In this document: positions 46,201 through 58,800 of the stretch, one piece after another | How the letters are laid out: each line of letters begins with the position of its first letter | Numbering within the stretch: the first letter of the stretch is position 1 | NCBI RefSeq assembly: GCF_022201045.2 | Contig: NC_068558.1 | Coordinates: 43,295,501-43,359,500, forward strand | Reading direction: 5' to 3' | DNA from: Citrus sinensis | Lineage: Eukaryota > Streptophyta > Magnoliopsida > Sapindales > Rutaceae | Length of the DNA: 64,000 nt | Made by a program: the position numbers and the translations under genes | The notes under the pieces: model-generated | The model's database searches: none | Told to the model about the DNA's origin: nothing | What the model saw: the letters and a program-made list of their open reading frames with translations, nothing else

Positions 46201-49200
46201 AAAAAGATTGAGAAAGATCAAACGAAAAAGAATAAATACATAGCTTTCTTTATGTAGAAGAACTGTAAATTCATCAAACCCATAACCATAACCGAAATAA
46301 CCTACAGAACATAAAAAATAAACTTGTCCAAGTGTTTGGAGTTGAACATCAACATACCCTTGCCATCGATCTTTTTCCAAGTAAATCTCTTTGGTAAAAC
46401 CCTACACGTTAGTAGATCTCATGAGTTTCTAAAACAAATTCTCCTCAAAACAGGTTAAGGCATCAACAAAATTGAAATGAAAGATTCTGACAAAAGTATT
46501 TCTGGAAAAGAAAAATCCTAGATTAATCAAGAATTTCTACATCCGGGTCACCACCAACAAATTTATAATTGTATTGCAAGTAACCACTCATAAATTTCTC
46601 AGCAAATAATTTTCAGTAAAAATAACATCATGATTTCCAAGAATTTAAAACTCAAACAAATAGAACATAATTATGCCTGCTAAAAACAAGTTAAAAAACC
46701 CTATAGCAGACGACCACACGAAAAACAGATAAACGGACCTGTTTAATAAAATAACCCACAGCATTATTGTCAGCATATGTTAGAAAATGCGTAAGCCCAT
46801 CAACATCACGGGCATGCTGTTTTAGATGGTTCATCAGTCTGGTACCATAGCCTTTTACTTGTTCATCAGCTGTGATTGCACAAAAAGCTATCTCCCCAAA
46901 CTTTTGACTGCCATATTCCAGAACTTTGGTATAAGAAAAAGGTGGGAAAAGAGGCATCATAAAAATATTGATGACAATCTATGAATTAAGTTGCACCATT
47001 GCCAGAGAAATATTGGGAATAAAAAGTTGATAAAAAATAGATTTCCCAAGTCCAATTATTTATGATAATTACATGTGAAAATCGACATATAATGAAAAAC
47101 TCAAAGATTTGAGAGCTCGGTTGTTGTTTTGTTGTACCAAGGCCAAATTATTGATAATCTCATATTACATGCTTGGTTTTAAAGTTTAAACCATGAACTA
47201 GGCTTACAGAATTAACTTCTGCTTTTGCTTCAGATGGTTTAGGAAGACATTCAGGCAGAGTAAACATATATCATGAGAAGGCAAGACTTTGAATGCAAAA
47301 CCTGACATATGGGCGATATGTGATGCCACCAACAACCACATTTCCTCTGATAACCATAACCGATTTGTGGCTTCTGTAAATCCCATAAGAAAAGCATAAT
47401 GATTATCTTGATAGAATATGAGGAAGAAAATTTGACATCAATATTGGATAGCTAGAAAACCCCAGCGATCATTTATTAGAAAGCAGCATGATTATTTCAG
47501 ATCTTTGAGCTGAGGTCATGCATAACACTGTAGGAATCTAGAACTGATTTTGGATATGGATGTTTGAGCCAGCAGATAAATTCCTCTTAAGATAGTTTAC
47601 TACTCAACACTCTAGGGATATATTAAATGCAACTGGAATCCATAAAAAAATTAGGAGACAGTCCATAGGATGAAATTTCAAGAAAACTTTTCCAACACAT
47701 ATTTTGAGCTGATATGGCCAGCCAAAAGGGAATTAGGCCTTACATAACACAGTCCAGAAATGTGTCTGATGGCAGTAGAAATAACCACTGCCTGTATGCA
47801 TACTAATATAAATGTAAAATCTGTATGATTGCGAAGATGTTAGTTTCATGTAGCCCAAATTATATTATTCCAATCGGCAAATAGTTTCATGTAGCCTAAA
47901 TTTTGTTATTCTAATCAGCAAATCCTAATTTATTTTACTGGAATTGGTTTTCATCTTTCTGTCAGGCTGTCTAATGGGACATAATGACTTGCTTGGACCA
48001 TCCCCGCCCCCCCCCCCCCCCCACAAAAAAACACCTGCAAACATCTGACTCAACAAGACTTTATTTATAAATTTTTTTGACAAAGCGAAAGAAATAACTG
48101 GTAGCGCTTGAAAAATACTTAATGATATTACCTATCCATCACAAGACGCACAATGTACTCCTTAGGCATGTTAGGTAGTTGCCTTGCAAATATATTCTTC
48201 AATCCTATCAACCTGAGATACAGAAACAAATACATGAATACACTCCATATCATACACAATCACATTCTGGGAACCAAAAAAATTCCCAAAATCTAAACAT
48301 TGGCCCTTCAGGAATCTGTATCTAGTGCAATACTACACATTCTAATATACAAAATAACAGAATTTTAATGGGATTCACATTGACTTTGAACAGAGAAAAG
48401 AAAACATGAGCATGGATGTCCAAGAAAAGAGAAATAGCTACCAAACCATATGCTCATCAATACCATCATTTGAAAGGCATACGAACTTCAGGTTTCCAGC
48501 TTCCTCCTGAACACCATACGCATACCACAGCATGAACACCATATAAAACAGTCATAACCAATTCGTACCATGATATCAAATTCCCATTTTCATGAAGTAA
48601 ACTCCGTGGTATTCAAATTTTAAGCAAAGTTTATTTTCATTTTTTGAAAATTAAAAGATAAAAGAAAATTCAAAAGACAAAACTTTACCTCTCTCTTCAA
48701 GAGCTCCTCTCTTGCACTATAAGCTCCACTAGCTTGTATATTCTCTGTAAAAATCTTCACCGTGTCTTCTTTACCTGCAGTTCCCAGCACCGAGCTACCG
48801 GCCAGAGCAGTGGACCCAAGCACACCACTCCCGGAGGTAACCCCTTCCTTCCCGCCATCGGAATTCTCAATTTTAACGGTCGAATTCTCCGTCTTTAGCT
48901 TCGTATTTCTTGCCGAGCCGACGGAATTATTATTCTCCAGGCGAGCCGCGGTGAAAGTACGCATAGAGGAGTCGTTGTCGTTCTCGAACTCGTCCTCATC
49001 GTCGTCAACGACGGCATCCTCGGAGTCGTCAGCGTCAGAGTCGGCGCCGCGGGCGGAGATGCTCTCGAGGTCGTCATTCGAGGTCAACGCGCCGTCACGA
49101 GTGTCGGCGGAGAAGGAGGGAGGGAATGCATGCGGCGCGTGGTCCTCAGACGCACCCGCCGCGGCTGTTGCTGCAAGCTTGCGCTTGTGAATGGATGACG

Positions 49201-49297
49201 TGGCGGATGCAGAGGCGGAGTGGGACGGGGACGGGGTCTGTGAGCTGCGGGAGCGGTTCGGTGCGGTTAGGTGAGCGGAGTGGGCGTGCGTATCCAT
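43245..49297 (-). CDS. GCN5: Histone acetyltransferase GCN5 (HAG1)
   Basis: The catalytic subunit of SAGA/ADA-type coactivators in the nucleus, acetylating histone H3 tails. Thirteen exons (minus): 48689-49297, 48442-48506, 48132-48212, 47302-47373, 46739-46907, 46358-46401, 45930-46029, 45543-45611, 44953-45007, 44525-44643, 43744-43837, 43393-43534, 43245-43311; 561 residues, close to the Arabidopsis length. Exon 1 encodes a Ser/Ala-rich, then acidic disordered N-terminus. The GNAT domain follows: catalytic Glu in [11 protein letters not shown], acetyl-CoA loop QVKGYGTRL. The C-terminal bromodomain has [16 protein letters not shown] and the acetyl-lysine-binding Asn in ARTYN. Introns after exons 10 and 12 require GC donors. 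Antisense open frames over exon 1 are composition artefacts. Confidence 0.95.
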
Positions 49298-52200
49298 CTC
49301 TCTTCAGATGGACTTGAATCGATGTTTTGATTCAAGAGACGAGTTAGGTTTTCGCAGGAATTTTTGATTTTATTTGGGAGTGCGACGCGACGAGTGAGGT
49401 GTCACCATTTGAGGAGTGAACATTATTTATTTCCCGTGCAGCTTTCTAACCGCCTCCGGCGAAACATGTATTCTGAATGAAAATGCAAATTACATTAAAT
49501 AATTTTTCCTTTTTTTTTTCTTTTTTTTTTAAGATGCGCTAAAAATTTTAGTTATTTGTTAGTATTAGATTTAAACTGGTGCCAGCCAAAATATTGTTTA
49601 CGTGACTTTTATTTATTAAGTAATGCCGTACTTAGTTATCATTTTAACATTTTCCCAACAAGTTGGTAGCTTTTGGTGATGCTCTACTAGTCTAGGGTGA
49701 GGTTAATTGAATTCATAATAAAAGGCCGGGCGATTTCAAAACCCACTAATTTTTCGCTCTATTGTCTCTTTTTAGTTAAAGCTGCTATTATTTAAATGAT
49801 TTTTGAAAAGTTATTTAATTAATTCTCTTCTCTCTTTTTCTTTTTAATTTCACAAATTCTCATCTATTCCTTTACACATACTTTTTTAGTTGCAAATAAT
49901 TAGTATCATTAACTAAACAGAGCAAAATCTACCTACCATTTAAAAATAAACATCAATAAAATTTTATAACTATGAAAGTTAATAAAAGCCAATAAATTAT
50001 TTTTTACCAAACTGAAAAGCTAACGAATATAAACAAAAACTATTATATAAAAAAATAAAATATAGATCGTGATATACCTGCGAAAGGCTAAAAAATAAAT
50101 TTAAAAGAGAGTGAAATTGAGTATTTATTTTATAAAATGTAAGAGTAAAGAGATTGTATGCAATTATAATGGAGAGAGAGAAAGTGATTAGTAATCAGTA
50201 ATTTTAATATTTTCAAATTTTAAATCTTTTAGTAATGAATTTATTTTTTTAAAATATGTGTAAAGGAATATGTTGAGTTCAAGTAATCCCACCCCATAAT
50301 AAAAACTCTCAACATCCACGGTCCTGTAATTTTTTTATTGCCTTAAAGACCTCAAGTAAAATTACTCAAAAGTTAAAAGGATAAAATAATATATACACCA
50401 AGCCTATCATGATTAATAAATCTACCAATTAAATTTTAATAAATTTTTATTCAAAGTAAGAGAGAAGGTTTCACGGTATTAAATTTGCTAATTAATCATG
50501 TAATGAAAATAAAATTATTGTGTGTAGTAAGTCGTTGCGGATAATCAGTGTCCTTAAGCGTGCAATTGGTGTAAATATCCAAAAGCAGGAGGAAACTATG
50601 CAAATAAAGTCCTTTAATCCTTTCATGCTTTTAAAATTACAAAATTTAAACATGATTTGACAAAAAAATGAATTTTCTCTTCCTTAATAGTTATATCACT
50701 CGTTTTTCTTGTTCATGTCTTACTATTGTGCAATTCGATAAGGATTTTTTTTCCTCTCTCCGATCAAATGATGGCAGCCAAGCCGAAGTCCCATTAAATC
50801 TTTGGATCATATATGGTCATTTTTACTTCTAACTTTCCCTCAACAATAATTTGATTCAATGGCAAGAAAAAAAAAATAAAAACCTTTATGTGTGAGTATG
50901 AGAAGAAATAAGAAATATTAATAAAGGATAAAATTGGCAGTATATTTTAAGATTTATAGATGTATTGAGAAACTAAGTGTGAAGAATAATTTTGTAAATT
51001 CAAATAGTCCCACCTCCTATAATTTATAAATTAGTTCATAATTTTGAACATGTCGTTTCATTTTTTAATTTTCTTACACTTAGGTTTCGTTTCTTTTTTA
51101 TCTGAAATCTGAATACATCTGAATTTAGCTGAAGTCTAAATAAGTTTGAGTGAAAATTTTTGAATGACATGTTTGTTTTTTCTTTTTCAACATCTGAAGA
51201 GAAAAACTTAAAAATTAGTAGTTTGACATAAATATCATTTTAAGTGGTGCATATATTTGTTCTTCATAATTTATAATTTTTAAAGGTTGATTAGCTTGGT
51301 AGCATTAAAAAAAGTACTCATTGTTGATCTAATTTAATTTTTTAATAAAAGATGTAATTATAACATCAAAATTTATTATAAAGTCAACATTGTTATTTTG
51401 TTTTTGATTCATCACAATGGACATAATTTGATTTTTTTCAATATTTCAGTTTAGCTAATGTTATTATGTGAATAAAAATTTAAAGCAATTAAAAAAATAA
51501 CTTCAAGAATAATACAAAAATATTAGGTTTATACATAATATTGGAAATACATGAATTGTTAAGGGTATTTTTGAGATTTGAAATTAAAATTTTCCATTTA
51601 GACTTCAAACTTAAGATAAAAGTGTACTTTTTCTATGAAGATAAAATTGTCTAAAAATAAATGATAAGTTAAAAAAAAAAACAACCTAAAATAAACAAAT
51701 GTCTGAAAAAAAAAGTTAAATTCAGATTTCAGACAAAAAAATAAACAGCACCTTAGTTTATACACACACTAACACATTATAATTAGAATTCTATTGATAT
51801 TTACAATCAAAATCTATCAAAACTATCTTTGATAATTCTAATATGGTAAAGTCTGAATTTTCACCCTTACATAATATTGGAGAAATATCTATTTAATTCT
51901 TATTAATAGAAAGATATTTTGACCCCTACCCCATATAATTAAAAAAAAATCAAATTTTAATTATTGTTGAGACTTGAATCCGTACACTCAAGCTAGCTGG
52001 GCGCACATTGGGACACTTAGGTTGATAGCAGGGTAACAAGAGCATGGTAAATGCCTGTGAAAAGGTTCCAATTTAAGATTTGCAAATTGTGGGCTTGGGC
52101 CAGGCTTTTCCAAGCCCAGGCCCTTAACAGTGGGCTGCCAAATTTTACGCCACGCATTGGTTAATGAGCAATTAGCTTATAAATTAATTGTTGTCGCTGC

Positions 52201-53329
52201 CACTTTAATCTTGATAAGAGTGTGTGCCATGCACATGACAATATAACCTTCACGGTTTGCTATTTAAAATTTGTATTGAATTTTAAAATATGAATAAAAA
52301 CTAAACGTACACTTTGATGGAACAAAATTATAGCATTTTAATGTTGTATTACTCTCTATTCCATCTTAGCCATTCACAAATTTTTATCTGAAGGTTCACC
52401 ACCAGTGTAAAAAAAATGCAAAATATCCCATTCTTTTTTGTTTTGACTTGTTATTTAAAAAAAAAAAAAAAAGAACAGGTAATAAGGTATAATGACCGAA
52501 CTTATTTTTCCAAGGCCTAGTATATTCGGAACAAAGACATACTAAGGCTAAGAATGCAATACTGGTCCACAGTAAATGTAAAGGATTTTATACATACAAT
52601 GTAATTTACTACAAACCAAAAAAAGAAAAAGAAAAAGAAAATGTTAAGCTGCAAGATTCTTGTTTACCACGGATTAGGAACAATCCAAACAGGAGACGGT
52701 TGAATCTTGGCTTCATTACCCGATTCTGTCCATTTCGTGAGCTTCCGAATTATATGATTAAAACTAAAGAGGGATAAGAAATCTGATGTGTTGTTACTGA
52801 ACTTCCCCTGTCCGAAAACACTCAAATCGTGACCCACGAAAGAGGAATTGTTATTGTAAATGATATAAAGGAAAATGATAAACGAACGAAAACAAGACTA
52901 AAGGACGATAAAAATGGCAGTAGCGTGGGCTGCCGTTTCATTCGTTACCTTAGTCCAATTTTTTTATTTATGGGACCGATAATAAATAATAAAATAAAGA
53001 ATAAAAAATAAAAAAAACAGCTCAAATATCTTCGTTTATTATTTTCCTTATTTGAAACACTATCCACTTATTTGTTTAATCCCCTCCACTCGTTCTCGTT
53101 CTCAGAACTTCGTTCCCTCCCCTCCGTTTTTCACACGTTCCTTACTCCGTCCCCTCCATTCTTCAGGCGTTCCTTTCTCTACTCATCCCCATCACCATCC
53201 AACGCTGCAAGCAGCAACAGAACTCGTCCTCAATGCCTGCTGATGATCGATCTACAACGGAGCTACCACCAGTAGAACAACCGAAACGAACAAACGTCCC
53301 CTCCATTTGAGTCATCGTTAAAGTCCCGT
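49298..53329. other. Intergenic region, AT-rich, with a Tourist-like MITE
   Basis: The GCN5 promoter side followed by about 3.8 kb of AT-rich DNA. One MITE is clear (51083-51752). A palindrome-like GGGCTTGGGCCAGGC / AAGCCCAGGCCC lies near 52091-52123. No gene recognised. Confidence 0.6.
51083..51752. mobile_element. PIF/Harbinger (Tourist-like) MITE
   Basis: 670 bp; left end GGTTTCGTTTCTTTTTTATC, right end in reverse complement GGTGCTGTTTATTTTTTTGT, followed on both arms by CTGAAATCTGAAT. It is flanked by TTA (51080-51082 and 51753-51755), the 3-bp duplication of Harbinger elements. No ORF. Confidence 0.75.
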
Positions 53330-54295
53330 TTAACTCTCTCTATCTCTCAAAATGTACCTGACAGCAAGCAAGATACTGCCCAAAGATTCCACCACGTACG
53401 AGTTTACGACCACAGGAGTAGTCATATCCTCCGGTCGCCCTGGTAATGGAGCAGTGACTCGCATTAGCATTGCAGGAACATGTTGCTTAAAATCCCATGC
53501 TTCAACTGTACCTTCGGTATAATTGTTGGCGAATGTTGATAGTGCATAATGCGATTATCAGCAGTGCATGTAACATCAGTGTAACCACTTTGGCTAGCTC
53601 CATTGAAGTTGTGCCACGTAACTTCTCCATGCTTCCAGAAAGCAAGTTTGGATTTATTGTTGTAAATTACAATCGCACCATATTTCTTCCGCAAATACGG
53701 ATGTGACGACGGGGTAGCCTTGTGGAAGAAACCATCTCTTAACACCTCGATTGAGATAAAACGCTTAGAATTGGAACAATCCAAGACGTAATAACCTTCG
53801 CCATCCAAATAACCCACAATATCCGCAATCGTTTCTGGAGGAGGAAGGAGAATCCGGGTACTTGAAAAGGGATTCAAAAGAAAAGGACAGGATCTTTCAT
53901 GGTCTAACAGAATGAGCCATCCATGGGATGATCCGATGCAACGCCACTTTCCGAAATCTTTGCATACTCTGTTCTTCAGTTTGTAGATTTTGGCTCTGTT
54001 TCTGGCTCTTCGACATTGAAAAAGCGGCAACCGTCGATATCTTCACCTTCTTCAGTTTCGGAAGGCAATAAGAGCCAAGGAGCCTCAGCCCTGGCGGGAA
54101 TTGGATGGAGATCTTACAATCCTATTCCAGGAAGAACAAACCATGCTTGCGCAGATGATTTCGAGGGGTGACAATCGGGCTAAGATCGAAATCAGGATAT
54201 CATCGTTCAGGTCAGACCAATTTGATGATAATATTGGAGTCTGCCTCTTCTTTGTCTTTGATGCTGGCGGCTAAGCCTCTTTTTTCTCCTTCCAT
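53330..54295 (-). pseudogene. F-box/DUF295 (KIB-type) protein pseudogene
   Basis: Pieces in different frames make up a nearly full F-box plus DUF295 protein: an F-box (SNWSDLNDDILISILARLSP...VCSSWNRIV, about 54050-54250), APWLLLPSETEEGED (about 54000-54075), a long central part with CIGSSHGWLILLDHE and LLNPFSSTRILLPPP (53464-54030), and a C-terminal PVVVNSYVVESLGSILLAVR ending at 53330. Moving between them needs several one-base shifts (near 54270, 54100, 54010 and 53510), and no single ATG leads into the F-box frame. Intact relatives are SCF adaptor subunits. Assembly errors are a less likely cause given four breaks. Confidence 0.8.
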
Positions 54296-55862
54296 TCTTT
54301 AATCTTAAGGCCTTACCAAATCATGGAGGGAAAACGCGCTAAAATTATATTTACGCTGCAATTAGTTGTCAACAATCGGAATAGCTTGAAATGCAATAAG
54401 CTGGAATGAGAATGAGTAATGAGAATAAGAATAAGTTATTTATTTAACTTATAAGAATCGAAATGGAATGAGCTGAAACGAGAAAGGAGAATGAGAATCA
54501 TAATAAATTGTTTACTTGAGTTATAAAAATCGGAATGGAAATGGATTATAATCCCATTGATGTGTTTATTTTGCAATTATTTAATCAGAAATTATAATTA
54601 TTGTTAATAATATATTAATTAATAGTAATAATTATATTAGTTAGTTAAAAAAAATATGAATTAATTATAATAATTATATTAATTATTATTATAATAGTGT
54701 ATTAATTAATTAATTATTATAATATATTAATTATTGTGATTATTTATTTGAAAATTATAATTATTAATAATTATGGTTAATAATATATTAATATATAAAT
54801 TAGTTAAATATAATAATATATTAATTAATAGAGTAATTATAGAGCCACAAACTTTTGTACAAACTTATCTTGTACAAACTGACATGACATTAATTTATTA
54901 ATTGAATTAAATATTTTTTGGCTCACATAATTTATTTTTGTTATTTTATATTTTCATTCAGAATTAATGACACATCAGTTTGTACAAGAGTTTGTGGCTC
55001 TATCATCACTCTAATTAATAATAATAGAAGACAAAATAGACATTTTAAATTTTGTGGAAGGGCAAACTAGTCAATTTAAAAAATGAGAGACTCATTCCTA
55101 ATTCTCGACTCTATTTTGCAAAGTAAACACCGTTAAAAATTTTGATTTTAGATTCTAATTCCCTAATCCGTAATATTAATCTACTTTCATAGGGATGTAG
55201 TAGTAGTAGTACTGGGATACTATTTTACTATTCTATTAACTTTCCACAGAACCCGCGTCCCCCAAAATTGAGGGGTGCAGGATTCGAGTTTTATCACCAA
55301 AAAAAAAAAAGATATTAAGACTTTAAATCTTTTCCTATTAATGAGCAGGGATAGAGAGGAGAATTAAAAAAAAAAAAATGCTTTCAAATTTTAGAATCAA
55401 TTTTTACAAAGTTTAGATTAAATAATTACTTACGGAAGAAATAAAGGTGTCCTCAAACTTTTTTTGTCTTTTCCTCATAAACATAGACAAAATAAATAAA
55501 TAAAATTTTGAGAATGTACATCTAGGACTAACTTCTATTACGTATGTTAAAATTTAAAAAAAAAAAAAAGAGCGACTGTGAAATTATAATATGCATTTGA
55601 AATAACCAAATAAAAGATTTCATTGAATAATACAAAATTCTAAAAATTTTACAGTTACAGAAACTACTAAAAAATAAAAACTATTAAGAGTCGACAGGCC
55701 AATCATCAGCTCATCCTTTGCTCGCTCACACTTCCGGATTGGTTGATCTATAGAGAACATAAAAAAGAATTGATTGGCGGGCTGCATAATATAAAAGAAA
55801 ATGCTCGCCCAAGAATCAAGATGCTCCCCAGTGCTAAGGCCTTAGGCACGGGCATCATTCCG
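54296..55862. other. Intergenic region, AT-rich, with MITE relics
   Basis: Contains TTAATTATTATAA-type low-complexity DNA, a MITE at 54841-55001, and flanking GGAATGAG / CATTCC stretches resembling a larger Tourist-like relic. No gene recognised. Confidence 0.6.
54841..55001. mobile_element. MITE with AGAGCCACAAAC inverted ends
   Basis: The left arm AGAGCCACAAACTTTTGTAC and the right arm (reverse complement AGAGCCACAAACTCTTGTAC) continue as TTGTACAAACTGA and GACA.TTAAT on both sides. 161 bp, no ORF. Target duplication unclear. Confidence 0.75.
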
Positions 55863-58800
55863 TTAGTCTGTTCTTGGCCGATTTGTGCCACCTTTATGAT
55901 TATTATACAAAGGCAAAAGCCCCCGTGAGCCATATTTTCTTTTTCCACAACACCGCCAATAAAGTACAAAGACTGCAATCATACAGCCAAGCGGAACAGC
56001 CCATCTGCTCAAGCATAAAGAAAAAAATTATATATATTTATGCACTTGTGAAAGCTTTTAGATGGTCAGAAACATTTATTTGGTTGTCCACATTAAAATG
56101 ACTGCATGCATTTTATTGTTTACCAAATGATGACTAGGTTCCTCACACCACACAGAATACTACTAGTATGCTACTCGACTTTGCCTTTCAACATGTAAAC
56201 TGAAATTGAACACAGCTTATTATGCCATTCAAATACTGGTGACAACTGCACAGAATTCTTTCAAGGTGTGAGAGAATATTTCATACCTGTCCAAGTCAAG
56301 AACAGGGCTGTAGACAAGTGTTTCCCAAGTGGACACAATGAAGTGCCAAACTGGGTTGTAATAAAGAGACTCTGCCGACCAAAACATCCTCGTGTATGTC
56401 TCTAAGAAGATAAATAGTACCCATGCTCCCATTTCAATCATAATGAACTTCAAAATAAACCGGCCCACCACCACCATGACAAGGGAGAATGCCACCAACC
56501 AATTGAAGAGCCTGTGGTTGTATTCCTTGATAAATAGAGATCGAGACTTCCCCAACATCTGCAATTTTATACAATAATATGGAAATGTGCGTTCAGCATA
56601 TTGAAGGAGTAAGCACTAGTAACATTAATATAATTTGTCATATCTCCAGTTTAATTATGTCTCAAGTGAAACTCCACGTAAGACGATGCAAACAATAAAT
56701 CAAATAGCAGAGTTTTATTTCAACGTGCTCTCTAAAAGCCCAGAAACAAGAGCATTAGATCAAATCAGACTACAAACCTTCATCATACGTTGCTCATAGT
56801 TTGCTTTTGAAGGCCCAACACACTCATGAGCAAAACTTTGGTTGCACTGCAGGAAACCTGCATTAAATTTGGCCATGGAAGGAAGTCTGAGAACTTGAAG
56901 TTGGTCCATCTTGTCCTCACATCTAGTATAAAGTGACTCGCAGATCTTTGAAGATTGATATTCATTTGCCATAATGACATTCTTATAGGCCTGCATACAG
57001 TTTGGAAGAGTAAAAACGTGCAAGTGAAATAAAATATTGCTCCAATTACTGTTATTATGCATTACTCATGACCAAATGCCATGCGCCACAGTAAGAAACT
57101 TGAAAATGTGCAACATGCTAAATGGAAAGCAATCCCATAGATAAAAGTATAGCTCATCTAGGATAGTTGTTCAATCAAGTTCCCAATGATTTGATAGTTT
57201 GAAAATCCTTTCGTACACTTCTTAACTTTGTATACGAACAGAAATATGTATCTTCATATTGTTCATTTGAGAAAGGATAAATGTCCGCAATTAATACCTC
57301 CTGTATCTCTTCATCCAGTTGCATGACAGATTTCTTTGCATGTTGACGGCCGAAATGTTGTACATCAAAAACATCCATTGCTTCTTTTTTAGACCTTTCA
57401 TGTGCATCTTGTAAAGATTGTTCTGGAAGAGGAAGACGTACTTTCGCCATCCTTTCATTATATAGCTTCAAACATCGCTCAAGAATACCCTTATTAAAAA
57501 CCTCCACAAGAGAGCCTGTTGATGGGATCTCTCCTTTATTCAAGGCTTCAAGTATCTGAAAGGTTGAAAAATATAAATGCGTACAGCTAAAAGAATGTAG
57601 AATAACAAAGCAAACCAATAAATCCAAATTGCAACTTGTTTTAAAGGCAACAACTACAAATGTAGCTTATTACTAGGAAATTAAAATAGCAAAGCCCGCA
57701 TGGCAAAGACACCAGTACATGATCTTTTGTTTGGAAAAGTGGCCTGAATATCCTCTACCAAGATTCATGCACTATCATAGATACTAAGAACAATCAGGTG
57801 ATCAAAAAAGGAATACCAGCTATTCCTAAAGGACGTAGGTCTAAAATTACCTAAATTTCCAATTTGAGTTGTCATCAACTTTCATGCCTAATCCACCTAA
57901 GTTGATAGAAAGGTCAGGGAACTCTAAAACTCTCAATCAAACCATGAATGATTGTTAACCATCTCAGGTGCAAACAGAGATACCTGTTCCATGAAAGCAA
58001 CAAACTCGTTTCCATTTAGAAATTTTCCCTGCACAATTTTTGGACGAGTAACACTAGCAACAAGCTTTTTCAATTGTTCCCTTCTTTTCACATATATTGG
58101 GTCAAGTTCTTCATCTTTCATGTCACAAAGTTTTGTTCGCAGCAGATGAGGCTGCAAGTTCAAAATCACAGGACTATTAGATTATCCAAGGAAATTGGTA
58201 GCATTATATATATGTGAATAAATAACCTTAATCTACACCATATATATATATATATAAAATTGTTCTCAGGTACGAATGTCTACATTCTTTTTAATGCGGA
58301 CACACTTTTAAACCGTGCGGTTTAAAATAATTAGTTTTTGAATGAACTACAAAACCGTGGGGTTTATCCACGGTTTTAAAGTATATCCGCATGAAAATAA
58401 AATGAGGACACCTGCCCTAGAGAAAGATTATATATATATATATATATATGAAAAAGAAATATATGCAATTCATGAACCCAGATGCATGTATGCACACACG
58501 TATGTGTGCTGGTGTCATCATATACTGCCTTCATCTCACAACAGAAACATGGATCATTTTGGGCCCATCATCCCCATCTTCAGTCACCATAAACATTGAA
58601 CAGTCAGATTGCAATAATTGTTGCAGATGGTATCAAAGAAGCTGTAGCATCAACAAGGGAAAAATTGAAAGTCCAAATTCTTGTTTTCAAATTCTTAAGG
58701 CCGAAAGATTCACATCCATGTAAATTTCACAAATTTTTTTCAAGATAAAGCAAAATAGGATTGATGAAGAGGAGGAACAAAGTGGTTTTTGGTTTAAATC

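Noticed and set aside
48762..49190. 142-codon plus-strand ORF over GCN5 exon 1
   Set aside because: An antisense shadow of the Ser/Ala/Asp-rich coding exon with higher GC content; no independent evidence.
53052..53275. Overlapping plus-strand frames before the F-box pseudogene
   Set aside because: C/T-rich sequence open in two frames, no recognisable domain.
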